Origin: an uncultured Christensenella sp.
GTDB taxonomy: Bacteria; Bacillota; Clostridia; Christensenellales; UBA3700
Length of the DNA: 61,321 bases
Assembly (NCBI GenBank): GCA_949284695.1
Contig: CASDWJ010000017.1
Location: 1-61,321, forward strand
Reading direction: 5' to 3'
Shown: positions 52,676-61,290 of the stretch, in pieces
Layout: each line of letters starts with the position of its first letter
Position numbering within the stretch: position 1 is the first letter of the stretch
Translations under genes and position numbers: made by a program
Notes under the pieces: model-generated
Databases searched by the model: none
Seen by the model: the letters and a program-made list of their open reading frames with translations, nothing else
Told to the model about the DNA's origin: nothing

Positions 52676-52676
52676 A

Positions 52677-53426
52677 ATGAGGCGCAGCTACAAGATAGCT
52701 CTTGCTGCCGTCTCGTGCGCGATCGCGGTGCTCGCGGTCGTGGCGCAGGCGTTTGTTTCGACGCTCAGCATTGCAATCAACGTAGTCGCGGCACTGGCGA
52801 TATCGCTGCCGCTCACGCAAAGGTCTGTTGCGGGAGCGGTTTTTTCATACGTGTCGACCGCGCTGATAGGATTTCTTGCAGTAAACATAAAGGCGCTTCC
52901 TTTTATGATTTTCTATGCGCCGTATGCGATAATCGCCTATGTGCTCGACTTCGTTTTCTATCCGAGCGACAAGGTCAGACTGCCGAAATGGGCGAAGATC
53001 GTCGTGATAACGGTGATCAAGCTCGGTTTTTTCGGCGCGGCATTCTACGCCTGCATTGCGCTTATGAAAGTAGTCGTAGCGGATATCGCGCTTTTCGGTT
53101 GGGAATGGACGCTTCCGCTCCTTATGCTGGCGGGCTTTGTCGCGTTCTGCGCGTACGACCCGCTGTACAGGTTTGTGTTTATCAATATGTCGCGGATAGT
53201 TACGCGCTATGCGGGCGGCAACAGACGGAATGCGGGCAGACACGACGCGCCTGCAAAAATCAATGAGGCAAGCGTAGAGCCTCTTGACGGCGACGTGTTC
53301 GAAGGTTTTTCAGACGAAGCGGAAAAAGAAAGCGAAGATTCAGACTGTAATCAGAACGGAGGAGACAACGGAGACGCAGATCAGGCGGTCGACGGTAAAA
53401 AACAAGACGGAGGCAATGCCGCCTGA
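52677..53426 (+). CDS. Membrane protein with acidic tail
   Basis: 249 residues. About five membrane helices (5-50, 53-67, 75-92, 105-130, 140-160) and an acidic, disordered C-terminal 70 residues. No family recognised. Position in the DUF5685 operon suggests a shared role with the J-like protein. Confidence 0.7.
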   Translation: MRRSYKIALAAVSCAIAVLAVVAQAFVSTLSIAINVVAALAISLPLTQRSVAGAVFSYVSTALIGFLAVNIKALPFMIFYAPYAIIAYVLDFVFYPSDKVRLPKWAKIVVITVIKLGFFGAAFYACIALMKVVVADIALFGWEWTLPLLMLAGFVAFCAYDPLYRFVFINMSRIVTRYAGGNRRNAGRHDAPAKINEASVEPLDGDVFEGFSDEAEKESEDSDCNQNGGDNGDADQAVDGKKQDGGNAA

Positions 53427-53512
53427 TATCCCTTTCCTTGCAAAACACGCTTTTATGAGGCGGTATGCTTCAGCATCGGATCGGTCGAGTAAAAGACAAT
53501 GACGGGAGGACT

Positions 53513-54664
53513 ATGGACAAGTACAAGCGCAGAGTCGTATTTAACGGAATAGCGGCGTTTTTTGCCGTAGCGCTTATGGTGACCGTAGCTATACTCAGCC
53601 GCGATACGCAACTTAGCGAAAAGGCTACGAGAACCGTTACGTACGCATTTACCAATTCTCTCGGCAGACTGTCGTCGGCGCTTCCGTTTTCTTTGTTTGA
53701 ACTGCTTGTCTGTGTCGCGGCGATCGTCGCGCTTTTCCTTATAATAAAATGTTTCGTCATGCTTGCAAAGCGCAGATTTTCGGCGGGACTGTGTTCTTTT
53801 ACGACTCTCGTTGCAACAGTTCTTTGCGTGGTCTCCGTGTATATGCTCGACACGACCTTTGCTTACAACAGAGAAAAACCGCCTCTCGATATCTGCGCCA
53901 ACGGCGATCTCACCGAGGAGCAACAACTCGAAGCGATAGACGGCTTTATGACCGATTTTCTCGACATAGCGTATTCTTTGGAAAGAGACGGGGACGGAAT
54001 GCCCGTCTGCGACCTCTCTGTTGAAGAACTCTCGCAACTTATCGCCGCAGAGTATGCAAAACTCGACGACGACTATTACGACGTATACGTGCCCAAGGCG
54101 AAGGGAATGGCTTTTTCTGCGCTGATGAGCGAGCTTTCATTGATAGGCATAACGTTTACCCCGATAGGCGAAGCCAACGTCAACGCTCAGGCGCCGATAT
54201 GCGACAGGATATTCACGATCGCGCACGAGACGGCGCACGCTATCGGGATAATGAGAGAGGAGGACGCAAACCTCGTCGCGACCTACGTGCTGATAAACAG
54301 CGACAACGATCTCTTGCGCTACGCGGCTATGAGGGAGTATTGCGGCAGACTGCTCAGCGTCGTGCAGTTGCTCGACAACGAAAAATACGAGGAGTACGAC
54401 AAGGCGATCGGCGAAAGCCCGGTCGGGAGAGAGTCTTACCTCGAATTGAAATTCTGGCAGTCAAAAGGAGCGTTCAACGGGTTGTCCGAATTCTTCAATA
54501 ACATATACCTCAAATTCAACGGGCAGGATCTCGGTACGGGCAGTTACAACGACGGCAATTTCTGGCAGGTCACGCCGTCCGATCCCGACGAGGACGGCAA
54601 CGTCACTTACGAGATCGAATTGTCGGACATTCAGCTTGTGCTTCTGACGAGATACGCGGTCTGA
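53513..54664 (+). CDS. DUF3810-like membrane metalloprotease-like protein
   Basis: 383 residues from ATG 53513 (GGGAGGA upstream). Three membrane helices in the first 115 residues, then a domain with an HExxH site: FTIAHETAHAIGIMREEDAN (His-Glu-x-x-His), the E of EEDA being a third zinc ligand candidate. This pattern fits DUF3810. Substrate unknown. It ends the cluster that starts with trpS. Confidence 0.78.
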   Translation: MDKYKRRVVFNGIAAFFAVALMVTVAILSRDTQLSEKATRTVTYAFTNSLGRLSSALPFSLFELLVCVAAIVALFLIIKCFVMLAKRRFSAGLCSFTTLVATVLCVVSVYMLDTTFAYNREKPPLDICANGDLTEEQQLEAIDGFMTDFLDIAYSLERDGDGMPVCDLSVEELSQLIAAEYAKLDDDYYDVYVPKAKGMAFSALMSELSLIGITFTPIGEANVNAQAPICDRIFTIAHETAHAIGIMREEDANLVATYVLINSDNDLLRYAAMREYCGRLLSVVQLLDNEKYEEYDKAIGESPVGRESYLELKFWQSKGAFNGLSEFFNNIYLKFNGQDLGTGSYNDGNFWQVTPSDPDEDGNVTYEIELSDIQLVLLTRYAV

Positions 54665-54950
54665 AGCGGGGCAAAGAAATGACGGCAAAGAGGCAATCCT
54701 GCAATATCCGGATAGTCAGATAATACTTTTATGATAATAATGCCGCAGATATAAGGATATATAACGCGCAGGTCTGGTATAAAGCCGTTTTCAGACAAAA
54801 AAGACCTTCCGCAATTGAAACCCCGACTGTATGAGTGGTCGGCGAGTATTAACGAAATGTCGGCGGCGGTGCCGCCGTTTGCAATATATCGCGGTTTTGC
54901 TTATCTGTCAAGAGTGTATAAAAAATCCCGACGGAATTTTAAAAAATCGG
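54665..54950. other. Intergenic stretch without a gene
   Basis: About 285 bases. No coding frame was accepted. A CGGCGGC/GCCGCCG hairpin with TTT near 54860-54885 could be a terminator of the upstream cluster. Confidence 0.5.
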
Positions 54951-54979
54951 TTGACAACAAAAATAGTATAATGTAATAT
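54951..54979 (+). promoter_or_regulatory. Promoter of the trpB2 leader
   Basis: TTGACA (54951-54956), 17 bases, TAATAT (54974-54979). Confidence 0.75.
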
Positions 54980-55051
54980 AATAGCATACCGAGCGTATCT
55001 TAGTGGATATGCTGGTTGAGACAAGACAAGATCAGAAAGGAGAAGACAGAG

Positions 55052-55090
55052 ATGAACTCAGCATATTTTACGCGATGGCGTTCGCGGTAG
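55052..55090 (+). CDS. Trp-codon leader peptide of trpB2
   Basis: A 12-residue frame MNSAYFTRWRSR, with TGG as codon 9, starts at ATG 55052 after AGAAAGGAGAAG and stops at TAG 55088-55090. It lies between the promoter and the terminator hairpin before a tryptophan synthase gene, the classical place of an attenuation peptide. Stalling at the TGG when Trp-tRNA is scarce would cover the leader RNA. Confidence 0.7.
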   Translation: MNSAYFTRWRSR

Positions 55091-55096
55091 TATTTT

Positions 55097-55128
55097 CGTT
55101 TGACAGTTTTTTGTTGAACGATTTTTTT
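55097..55128 (+). terminator. Attenuator hairpin before trpB2
   Basis: CGTTTGAC / GTTGAACG stem (55097-55104 with 55113-55120, two G-U pairs) and seven T. An earlier CGTTC (55079-55083) can pair with GAACG (55116-55120), which would break the hairpin. Confidence 0.7.
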
Positions 55129-55205
55129 ATAGCAAACCGCACCCGCCGCGACGCGGCACAACGGCTCAGCCGCATTACTACGTAAAAATCACAGGAGAAT
55201 TTATT

Positions 55206-56597
55206 ATGGAAACCAAAATACCTTACAAAATATATCTGCCCGAGGAGGAGATCCCCAGAAAATGGCTCAACCTCAAGGCGTTCATGAAAGAACAACATGA
55301 CCCCTTCCTCAATCCCGCGACGCTCAAGCCCTGCACCAAGGACGATCTGCGCCCGGTATTCTGCGACGCGGTCATAGATCAGGAACTCAACTGCACGGAT
55401 AAATATATCGAGATACCCGAAGGGATACGCGACTTCTACAAGATGTACAGACCGTCGCCGCTCGTCAGAGCTTACGAACTCGAAAAGGCGCTCGGCACTC
55501 CCGCGGAGATATACTACAAGTTCGAGGGCAACAATACGTCAGGGTCTCACAAGCTCAACAGTGCGGTCGCGCAGGCTTACTACGCAAAGGAGCAGGGCAT
55601 CACTTCGCTTACCACCGAGACGGGCGCGGGACAATGGGGCACGGCGCTCTCTATGGCGTGCGCGTTCTACGGCATCGACCTCAAGGTCTACATGGTCAAG
55701 GTGTCAAGCGAGCAGAAGCCTTACCGGAAAGAAGTTATGAGAACTTACGGCGCACAGGTCATTCCGTCTCCGTCCGAGACCACCAAGGTCGGCAGAGCGA
55801 TACTCAAGGAGCACCCCAACACCGGCGGCTCGCTGGGTTGCGCTATCTCAGAGGCGATCGAAGTCGCGACTTCCACTCCCAATTGCAGATACGTGCTGGG
55901 CAGCGTGCTCGACCACGTCACGCTCCATCAGAGCGTCATCGGTCTCGAAGCAAAGGCGGCGCTCGATAAATACGGCGTTCAGCCCGATATCGTCATCGGA
56001 TGTGCGGGCGGCGGCTCCAACCTTGCGGGACTCATCGCTCCGTTCATGGCAGAAAAACTCGAAGGTAAAAACAACATAGAGTTCATCGCAGTCGAGCCTG
56101 CAAGCTGTCCTTCGCTGACGAGAGGCGTTTACGCTTACGACTTCTGCGATACGGGCAAGACGACCCCGCTTGCGAGAATGTACACGCTGGGCAGCGGCTT
56201 CCTGCCGTCTCCCAACCATGCGGGCGGTCTCAGATATCACGGCATGAGCCCGATACTCTCCAAGCTGTATCACGACGGATATATGACCGCAAGAAGCGTA
56301 GAGCAGACCAAGGTGTTCGAGGTCGCTGAGATGTTCTCGAGATGCGAAGGCATCCTGCCTGCTCCCGAATCCTCTCACGCTATCAGAGTTGCGGTCGACG
56401 AGGCTCTCAAGTGCAAGGAAACGGGCGAAAAGAAAAAGATCCTGTTCGGTCTGACGGGCACGGGTTACTTCGATATGACCGCATACAAGGCATTCAACGA
56501 CAAGACGATGAGCGACTTCATTCCGACAGACGAAAACCTCAAAGCGGGCTTCGCAAGCCTTCCCGATATTCCTCAGAACGCGGGAGTAAGAGGCTGA
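55206..56597 (+). CDS. trpB2: Tryptophan synthase beta chain, TrpB2 type
   Basis: 463 residues, longer than classical TrpB (about 400), of the TIGR01415 TrpB-like class. PLP-Lys in GNNTSGSHKLNSAVAQAYYA, phosphate loop GCAGGGSNLAGLIAP. It joins indole and serine to tryptophan without TrpA in the same operon; TrpB2 often salvages free indole. CAGGAG precedes the ATG. Controlled by the Trp leader. Confidence 0.94.
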   Translation: METKIPYKIYLPEEEIPRKWLNLKAFMKEQHDPFLNPATLKPCTKDDLRPVFCDAVIDQELNCTDKYIEIPEGIRDFYKMYRPSPLVRAYELEKALGTPAEIYYKFEGNNTSGSHKLNSAVAQAYYAKEQGITSLTTETGAGQWGTALSMACAFYGIDLKVYMVKVSSEQKPYRKEVMRTYGAQVIPSPSETTKVGRAILKEHPNTGGSLGCAISEAIEVATSTPNCRYVLGSVLDHVTLHQSVIGLEAKAALDKYGVQPDIVIGCAGGGSNLAGLIAPFMAEKLEGKNNIEFIAVEPASCPSLTRGVYAYDFCDTGKTTPLARMYTLGSGFLPSPNHAGGLRYHGMSPILSKLYHDGYMTARSVEQTKVFEVAEMFSRCEGILPAPESSHAIRVAVDEALKCKETGEKKKILFGLTGTGYFDMTAYKAFNDKTMSDFIPTDENLKAGFASLPDIPQNAGVRG

Positions 56598-57035
56598 AAC
56601 AGTCATACGACGATACGTTTATCCCTCGGATGTTTTCCGAGGGATATTTTTATCCGCAAAAATATGCACAAACCGTGTATTCAACCGTATGTGTCTTGCC
56701 GGATATTACTTATCCGAAAGAAATACCGTGCGGGTAGTAAAACGTCGTATATTGACGGATAATTGCTGAATCGCAAGTTATTTGTCGATTATTTTCAATT
56801 AGTAATTATTATCATCAATTACAAAATAGTAACATATTTTAAAACGGGCGAAGATAACGAAAAATACGGTGCGATTTTAAATTCACCGTATCGTCCATAA
56901 AATAAATGCGATTTTGCATTGAATTTAAAATGCGGCGGCAATATAATATAATATATTTGTGTGCGGAATTGAGTATTGAATTTATCCTTTCAATGCTGTA
57001 TAATTTATGCATAAAACAAGCGATCGGAGCAAAAG
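56598..57035. other. Intergenic stretch, no gene
   Basis: A terminator-like GGATGTTTTCCGAGGGATATTTTT lies after trpB2 (CCTCGGA...TCCGAGG, about 56623-56643). The rest is AT-rich and holds no accepted frame or known motif; the promoter of pit lies in its last 60 bases. Confidence 0.5.
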
Positions 57036-58067
57036 ATGAACGCGTACATCATCGTCGTAATGGTTTTTGCGATGCTTTATACGTTTTATATGGGGTTTTC
57101 CGACGGTGCAAACGCCGTCGCGACCTGCGTTGCGACCCGTGCGATAAAGGCAAGATACGCGCTCATCATAGCGGGTGCAGTAATGCTCGTCGCGCCGATC
57201 GTCATCTGTTATTTTCTGAGAAGCGACAGCGTCGCGAGGACGGTGGGCAGTCTCGTTTACAGCGAGACGCTTGAAAACGTTGATCCCAAGGCGGGGTTCG
57301 TCTTTATGCTTTCAACGATGATAGCGGCGCTCGTCTGGTCGGTCGTCTGCGTGCTCGTATCGGTGCCCAACAGCACTTCGCACACCCTTCTCGGCGGTCT
57401 CGTCGGCGCGGCGATCGCCTGCTTCGGCTTTGACTGCGTCAACTGGTCTATGGTCGGCATAAGGATAATACTCATGGTCTTTCTTACGCCGCTTATATGT
57501 ATGACAGCGGGCTTTCTGCTCGACAAGCTGTTCAGGCTCGTCTGCGCATATCTCGACAGAAGCGTCAGGAAATATTTCAGAGCCGCGCAGGTGCTCAACG
57601 TCGTGATAATGAGCACGTCCATATCCATCAACAACGTGCAGAAAACTATGGGTATCTATCTGCTTACCCTTGCGGTATGTCAGGGCGTGGATATAGAGAC
57701 TTACGAGTTTTCGTTCACGATAGTCGCGCTGATCTCCGTCGCGATAATGATGGGTATAGTTTTCGGCGGATACAGGCTGATCTACGCGGTCGGCAAGAAG
57801 ATATACAGAGTGGGGACGTTGCAGTCGTTTACCGCGCAGGTCTCCACGGCGGCGGTCGCGCTGACGTGTTCGTTCACGGGCATTCCGATAAGCACCGGGC
57901 AGGTCGTCTCGTCAAGCATAATCGGCGTCGGCATAGCCGAGAGAGTCAGCGCGGTCAGATGGGGCAGGGCGAAAAAGATATTCTCAAGCTGGATACTCAC
58001 TTTCCCCGTCGCGGCTTGTGTGGGCGCGCTCGTCAGTCTGATACTCAAATTGATATTCGTTCGGTAA
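57036..58067 (+). CDS. pit: Inorganic phosphate transporter, Pit family
   Basis: 343 residues, about ten helices in two repeated halves. Signature FYMGFSDGANAVATCVATRA at the N-terminus and GIPISTGQVVSSSIIGVGIA near the C-terminus are the two Pit family repeats. It imports metal-phosphate with protons. GGAGC precedes the ATG. The next gene is a DUF47 (PhoU-like) partner, as in many genomes. Confidence 0.95.
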   Translation: MNAYIIVVMVFAMLYTFYMGFSDGANAVATCVATRAIKARYALIIAGAVMLVAPIVICYFLRSDSVARTVGSLVYSETLENVDPKAGFVFMLSTMIAALVWSVVCVLVSVPNSTSHTLLGGLVGAAIACFGFDCVNWSMVGIRIILMVFLTPLICMTAGFLLDKLFRLVCAYLDRSVRKYFRAAQVLNVVIMSTSISINNVQKTMGIYLLTLAVCQGVDIETYEFSFTIVALISVAIMMGIVFGGYRLIYAVGKKIYRVGTLQSFTAQVSTAAVALTCSFTGIPISTGQVVSSSIIGVGIAERVSAVRWGRAKKIFSSWILTFPVAACVGALVSLILKLIFVR

Positions 58068-58082
58068 ACACGGGAGGAAATT

Positions 58083-58682
58083 ATGGCACTTTTCAAGAAA
58101 AAGACCGATTTTTTCGAATTGCTCGCTAAACAATGCGACGCTATGGTGCGCGGCATGCAGGCGCTTTACGATTATTGCACGACTTCGGACGAGAAGTTCG
58201 GCGACAGCGTCATCGCTATCGAGGACGAGGGCGATATGGTCAGACGTATCCTCATCGACGAACTCAACAAGACGTTCATCACGCCTATGGAGCGCAACGA
58301 CATATTCGACCTTTCGCGCCAGCTCGACGAGATCCTCGACTACGCCAAGACAACGGTAGACGAGACGAGGCTTTTCGGAGTGAAACCCAACGAGGATATG
58401 GTCAAGATGGTCGCGATACTTCTCGACATCACTCAGCATATCACAAAAGCCGTCACCAATATGGAAAAGCACAAGAGCATTGCCCGCGACGAGGCGATCA
58501 AGGTCAAGAGCCTCGAAAACAAGATAGGCGCGGCGTATTACAAGGCTCTCGCCAAGCTGTTCGACACTTCAGATATCCACGAGATATTCAAGTACAGAGA
58601 GCTTTACCGCCACCTCAACACGACCGCGGACGTTGCGGACGTTGCCATGGACAGTCTGCTCGACGCGCTGATGACTCTGTGA
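58083..58682 (+). CDS. DUF47 PhoU-like phosphate transport regulator
   Basis: 199 residues, all helical: FFELLAKQCDAMVRGMQALY, IEDEGDMVRRILIDELN, FITPMERNDIFDLSRQLDEI (metal-binding Glu-Arg motifs) and LNTTADVADVAMDSLLDALM. DUF47 acts with Pit to control phosphate uptake. Starts 15 bases after pit, with GGGAGG. Confidence 0.94.
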   Translation: MALFKKKTDFFELLAKQCDAMVRGMQALYDYCTTSDEKFGDSVIAIEDEGDMVRRILIDELNKTFITPMERNDIFDLSRQLDEILDYAKTTVDETRLFGVKPNEDMVKMVAILLDITQHITKAVTNMEKHKSIARDEAIKVKSLENKIGAAYYKALAKLFDTSDIHEIFKYRELYRHLNTTADVADVAMDSLLDALMTL

Positions 58683-59053
58683 CGGAAAAAGCGCAAAGAA
58701 AATAAAGACAGACATTGCAAGACTATAAAAATATTTCGGCGCGACAACTCAAAAGAGGGCTGTCGTCGTCAAGACAGGATCGCGGGCATTGCCGATAATA
58801 ATACGCAGAGATGTATGAACGTCGGCTCTGATTTTGCGAAAAAGCCTGAAGATCGTCGGGAGAAGCTTCCGCAGATTTTCAGGCAACTTTCTATTCTGAG
58901 GACTTTTCAGCGGGAAAAAGAATATAATGTTTTGACGGAAAAGCGGCTTGCTATTGTAGAGACAACAGCGCATTTTTCCGATTCGTGACGGCGCTTGCGT
59001 TAGCCGCAAAAAGCGCGGTAAAGTACAGACGGGACGCGGCGCTAAAAAAATGC
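58683..59053. other. Intergenic stretch without a gene
   Basis: About 370 bases with a few weak hairpins (CGACA/TGTCG near 58740-58765). No accepted frame. Confidence 0.5.
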
Positions 59054-59082
59054 TTGACATAAGCGCAAAAATCAAATATGAT
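59054..59082 (+). promoter_or_regulatory. Promoter of the leuA T-box
   Basis: TTGACA (59054-59059), 17 bases, TATGAT (59077-59082). Confidence 0.85.
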
Positions 59083-59088
59083 ATTAAC

Positions 59089-59364
59089 AATAAATATTTT
59101 CGGACAAGGAAGAGGAATATTAGTCGGGTACGGGTGCACAGAGAGCCGCGGCAGGTGAAAAGCGGACGCTACGACAAGACGAACTCGCCTCGGAGTCCGC
59201 AGAGTGAACAGTCAGCTCTGCCGGGAGTAGCCCGTTATAGCGAAAAGAGGATTTTTCCCCTTGAGACGCGAGGAGCGTCGTAGCCGCAAGGCGGGGAGAA
59301 GTCGAATAAGAGTGGTACCACGAAAGCAGCCTTCGTCTCTTAAAGACCAAGGCTGTTATTTTTT
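59089..59364 (+). promoter_or_regulatory. T-box leader of leuA
   Basis: Stem I base AGAGAG (about 59138) with GGTGAAAAG specifier-loop side; CGGCAG / CTGCCG and GCGGAC / GTCCGC form its helices. The T-box AGTGGTACCACG is at 59311-59322. The terminator is CAGCCTT/AAGGCTG (59327-59333 with 59349-59355) and a T-run. Uncharged tRNA would open the terminator. The specifier codon could not be fixed: a CTC (Leu) lies in the right area but the loop register is unclear. Confidence 0.92.
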
Positions 59365-59375
59365 ACGGAGGGTAT

Positions 59376-61052
59376 ATGAAAAATTTTGACAAGTACCGCA
59401 AAGGGTATTTCATGCCGCCCGTTGAATGCAACGACTGGGTGAAAAAAGACAGCATCGACAAAGCGCCTGTCTGGTGCAGCGTGGATCTGCGCGACGGCAA
59501 CCAGGCGCTCGTCGTGCCGATGACGCTCGAGCAGAAGCTGGAGTTTTTCACTTTCCTTTGCAAGATAGGTTTCAAGGATATAGAAGTCGGATTCCCGGCG
59601 GCGAGCGAGACCGAATACGAGTTTCTGCGCACGCTTATAGAGAAAAATCTCGTCCCCGACGACGTGAGACTGCAGGTGCTCACGCAGTCGAGAGAGCATA
59701 TCATCGCCAAGACGTTCGAGGCGCTCAAGGGCGCGAAAAACGCGATCGTCCACCTCTACAACTCGACTTCTGTCGCGCAGAGAGAGCAGGTCTTTAAAAA
59801 GCCCAAGGACAAAATAATCGAGATCGCGACTTCGGGCGCAAAAATGCTCCTCGAGTATGCGGCAAAGACGGAGGGCAACTTCTCGTTTGAGTATTCTCCC
59901 GAGAGCTTTACGGGCACGGAGCCTGAATTTGCGCTCGAGATCTGCAACGCCGTGATCGACATCTGGAAGCCGACCCCCGACAGAAAGGTGATAATCAACC
60001 TGCCCGCGACGGTGGAGATGAGTTCTCCTCACGTCTACGCTCAGCAGGTGGAATTTATGTCCAAAAATCTGCACGACAGAGAAAACGTGCTGATCTCTCT
60101 GCACCCGCACAACGACAGAGGTTGCGCCGTCGCGGACTGCGAACTCGGCTTGCTCGCGGGAGCTGACAGGATCGAGGGTACGCTTTTCGGCAACGGCGAA
60201 CGTACGGGCAATGCCGATATAGTCACCGTCGCGATGAATATGTACATGCAGGGCGTTGACCCCGGTCTTGATTTCTCGGATATGCCCGCGGTCTGCGAGG
60301 CGTACGAAAAGGCGACCGGACTTCACGTCAGCGACCGTCAGCCTTACGGCGGCAGGCTCGTCTTTGCGGCTTTCAGCGGCTCGCATCAGGACGCTATCGC
60401 AAAAGGTATGAATTACCGCAAAGCCAATGCGCTCGACGTGTGGAACGTGCCTTATCTCCCGATAGACCCGCACGACGTCGGCAGAGTGTACGAGTCGGAC
60501 GTCATCCGCATCAACAGCCAGTCGGGTAAGGGCGGAGTCGCGTATCTGCTTGAAAATTCTTTCGGCTTCGTACTGCCGCAGAATATGAGAGAGTCCTTCG
60601 GCTACCTCGTAAAGTCGGTCAGCGACCACGCGCATAAAGAACTCAAACCCGACGAAATTCTCGACATCTTCGACAAGAATTACGTGAATATCGTCGACCC
60701 CGTCAAACTCTACGAGCACCACTATCAGCAGAAAGGCGACATCCACACCGTCGTCACCGTCGAATACGACGGCAAGATACGCGAGTTGTCGGGCATAGGC
60801 AACGGCAGGCTCGACGCGGTCAACAACGCTCTCAGGAACATTATCCCCGTCGAATATACGATCGCGGAATATCACGAGCACGCTCTGACGACTACTTCCA
60901 AGTCGCAAGCCGTGGCGTACGTCTGCGTGCAGTACGGCGACAAAAAGGTCTGGGGCGTCGGCATCCACAATGACATCATCGCGGCTTCGGTCAGCGCACT
61001 CGTCAGCGCGCTCAACAAAATGCTTAAGGAGACTTTTGCCGCAAAGAACTGA
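59376..61052 (+). CDS. leuA: 2-isopropylmalate synthase
   Basis: 558 residues, the longer LeuA type with a C-terminal regulatory domain (about 440-558). TIM barrel motifs: VDLRDGNQALVVPM (metal Asp, Arg), LHPHNDRGCAVA (metal His), FGNGERTGNADIV. Makes 2-isopropylmalate from ketoisovalerate and acetyl-CoA, first step of leucine synthesis. ACGGAGGG precedes the ATG. Regulated by the T-box. The 3' end overlaps the first unit of a tandem repeat. Confidence 0.96.
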   Translation: MKNFDKYRKGYFMPPVECNDWVKKDSIDKAPVWCSVDLRDGNQALVVPMTLEQKLEFFTFLCKIGFKDIEVGFPAASETEYEFLRTLIEKNLVPDDVRLQVLTQSREHIIAKTFEALKGAKNAIVHLYNSTSVAQREQVFKKPKDKIIEIATSGAKMLLEYAAKTEGNFSFEYSPESFTGTEPEFALEICNAVIDIWKPTPDRKVIINLPATVEMSSPHVYAQQVEFMSKNLHDRENVLISLHPHNDRGCAVADCELGLLAGADRIEGTLFGNGERTGNADIVTVAMNMYMQGVDPGLDFSDMPAVCEAYEKATGLHVSDRQPYGGRLVFAAFSGSHQDAIAKGMNYRKANALDVWNVPYLPIDPHDVGRVYESDVIRINSQSGKGGVAYLLENSFGFVLPQNMRESFGYLVKSVSDHAHKELKPDEILDIFDKNYVNIVDPVKLYEHHYQQKGDIHTVVTVEYDGKIRELSGIGNGRLDAVNNALRNIIPVEYTIAEYHEHALTTTSKSQAVAYVCVQYGDKKVWGVGIHNDIIAASVSALVSALNKMLKETFAAKN

Positions 61053-61290
61053 AACTCACGGTCTGTGAACGGCTTGTTCAAGCCTGAACTTTTCTTCCTG
61101 CCGCAAAGGACGGAAATTCACGGACTGTGAACGGCTTTTTCAAGCCTGAACATTGTCAAAACCACGGGACAATACCTCAAGAGTATTTTTTCTTCTGCCG
61201 CAAAGGACGGAAATTCACGGACTGTGAACGGCTTTTTCAAGCCTGAACATTGTCAAAACCACGGGACAATACCGCAAGAGTATTGCCCCG
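61037..61290 (+). repeat. Tandem multi-hairpin repeats after leuA
   Basis: Three copies begin TGCCGCAAAG at 61037 (partial, containing the leuA stop), 61099 and 61196. Copies 2 and 3 are 97 bases apart and agree at all but one base over about 88. Each unit holds small inverted repeats: TTCAC/GTGAA, GGCTT/AAGCC, ATTGTC/GACAAT, AATAC/GTATT. After the last copy comes GCCCCGCG then TTTTTTT. May be one RNA with repeated hairpins. Confidence 0.75.

Noticed and set aside
55003-55185. 60-residue plus-strand open frame before trpB2
   Set aside because: It runs through the attenuator hairpin and T-run and lacks a ribosome binding site; the 12-codon leader in another frame explains the region better.
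61037-61290. CRISPR array
   Set aside because: The units are near-identical over their full length with no variable spacers, and no cas gene is seen.
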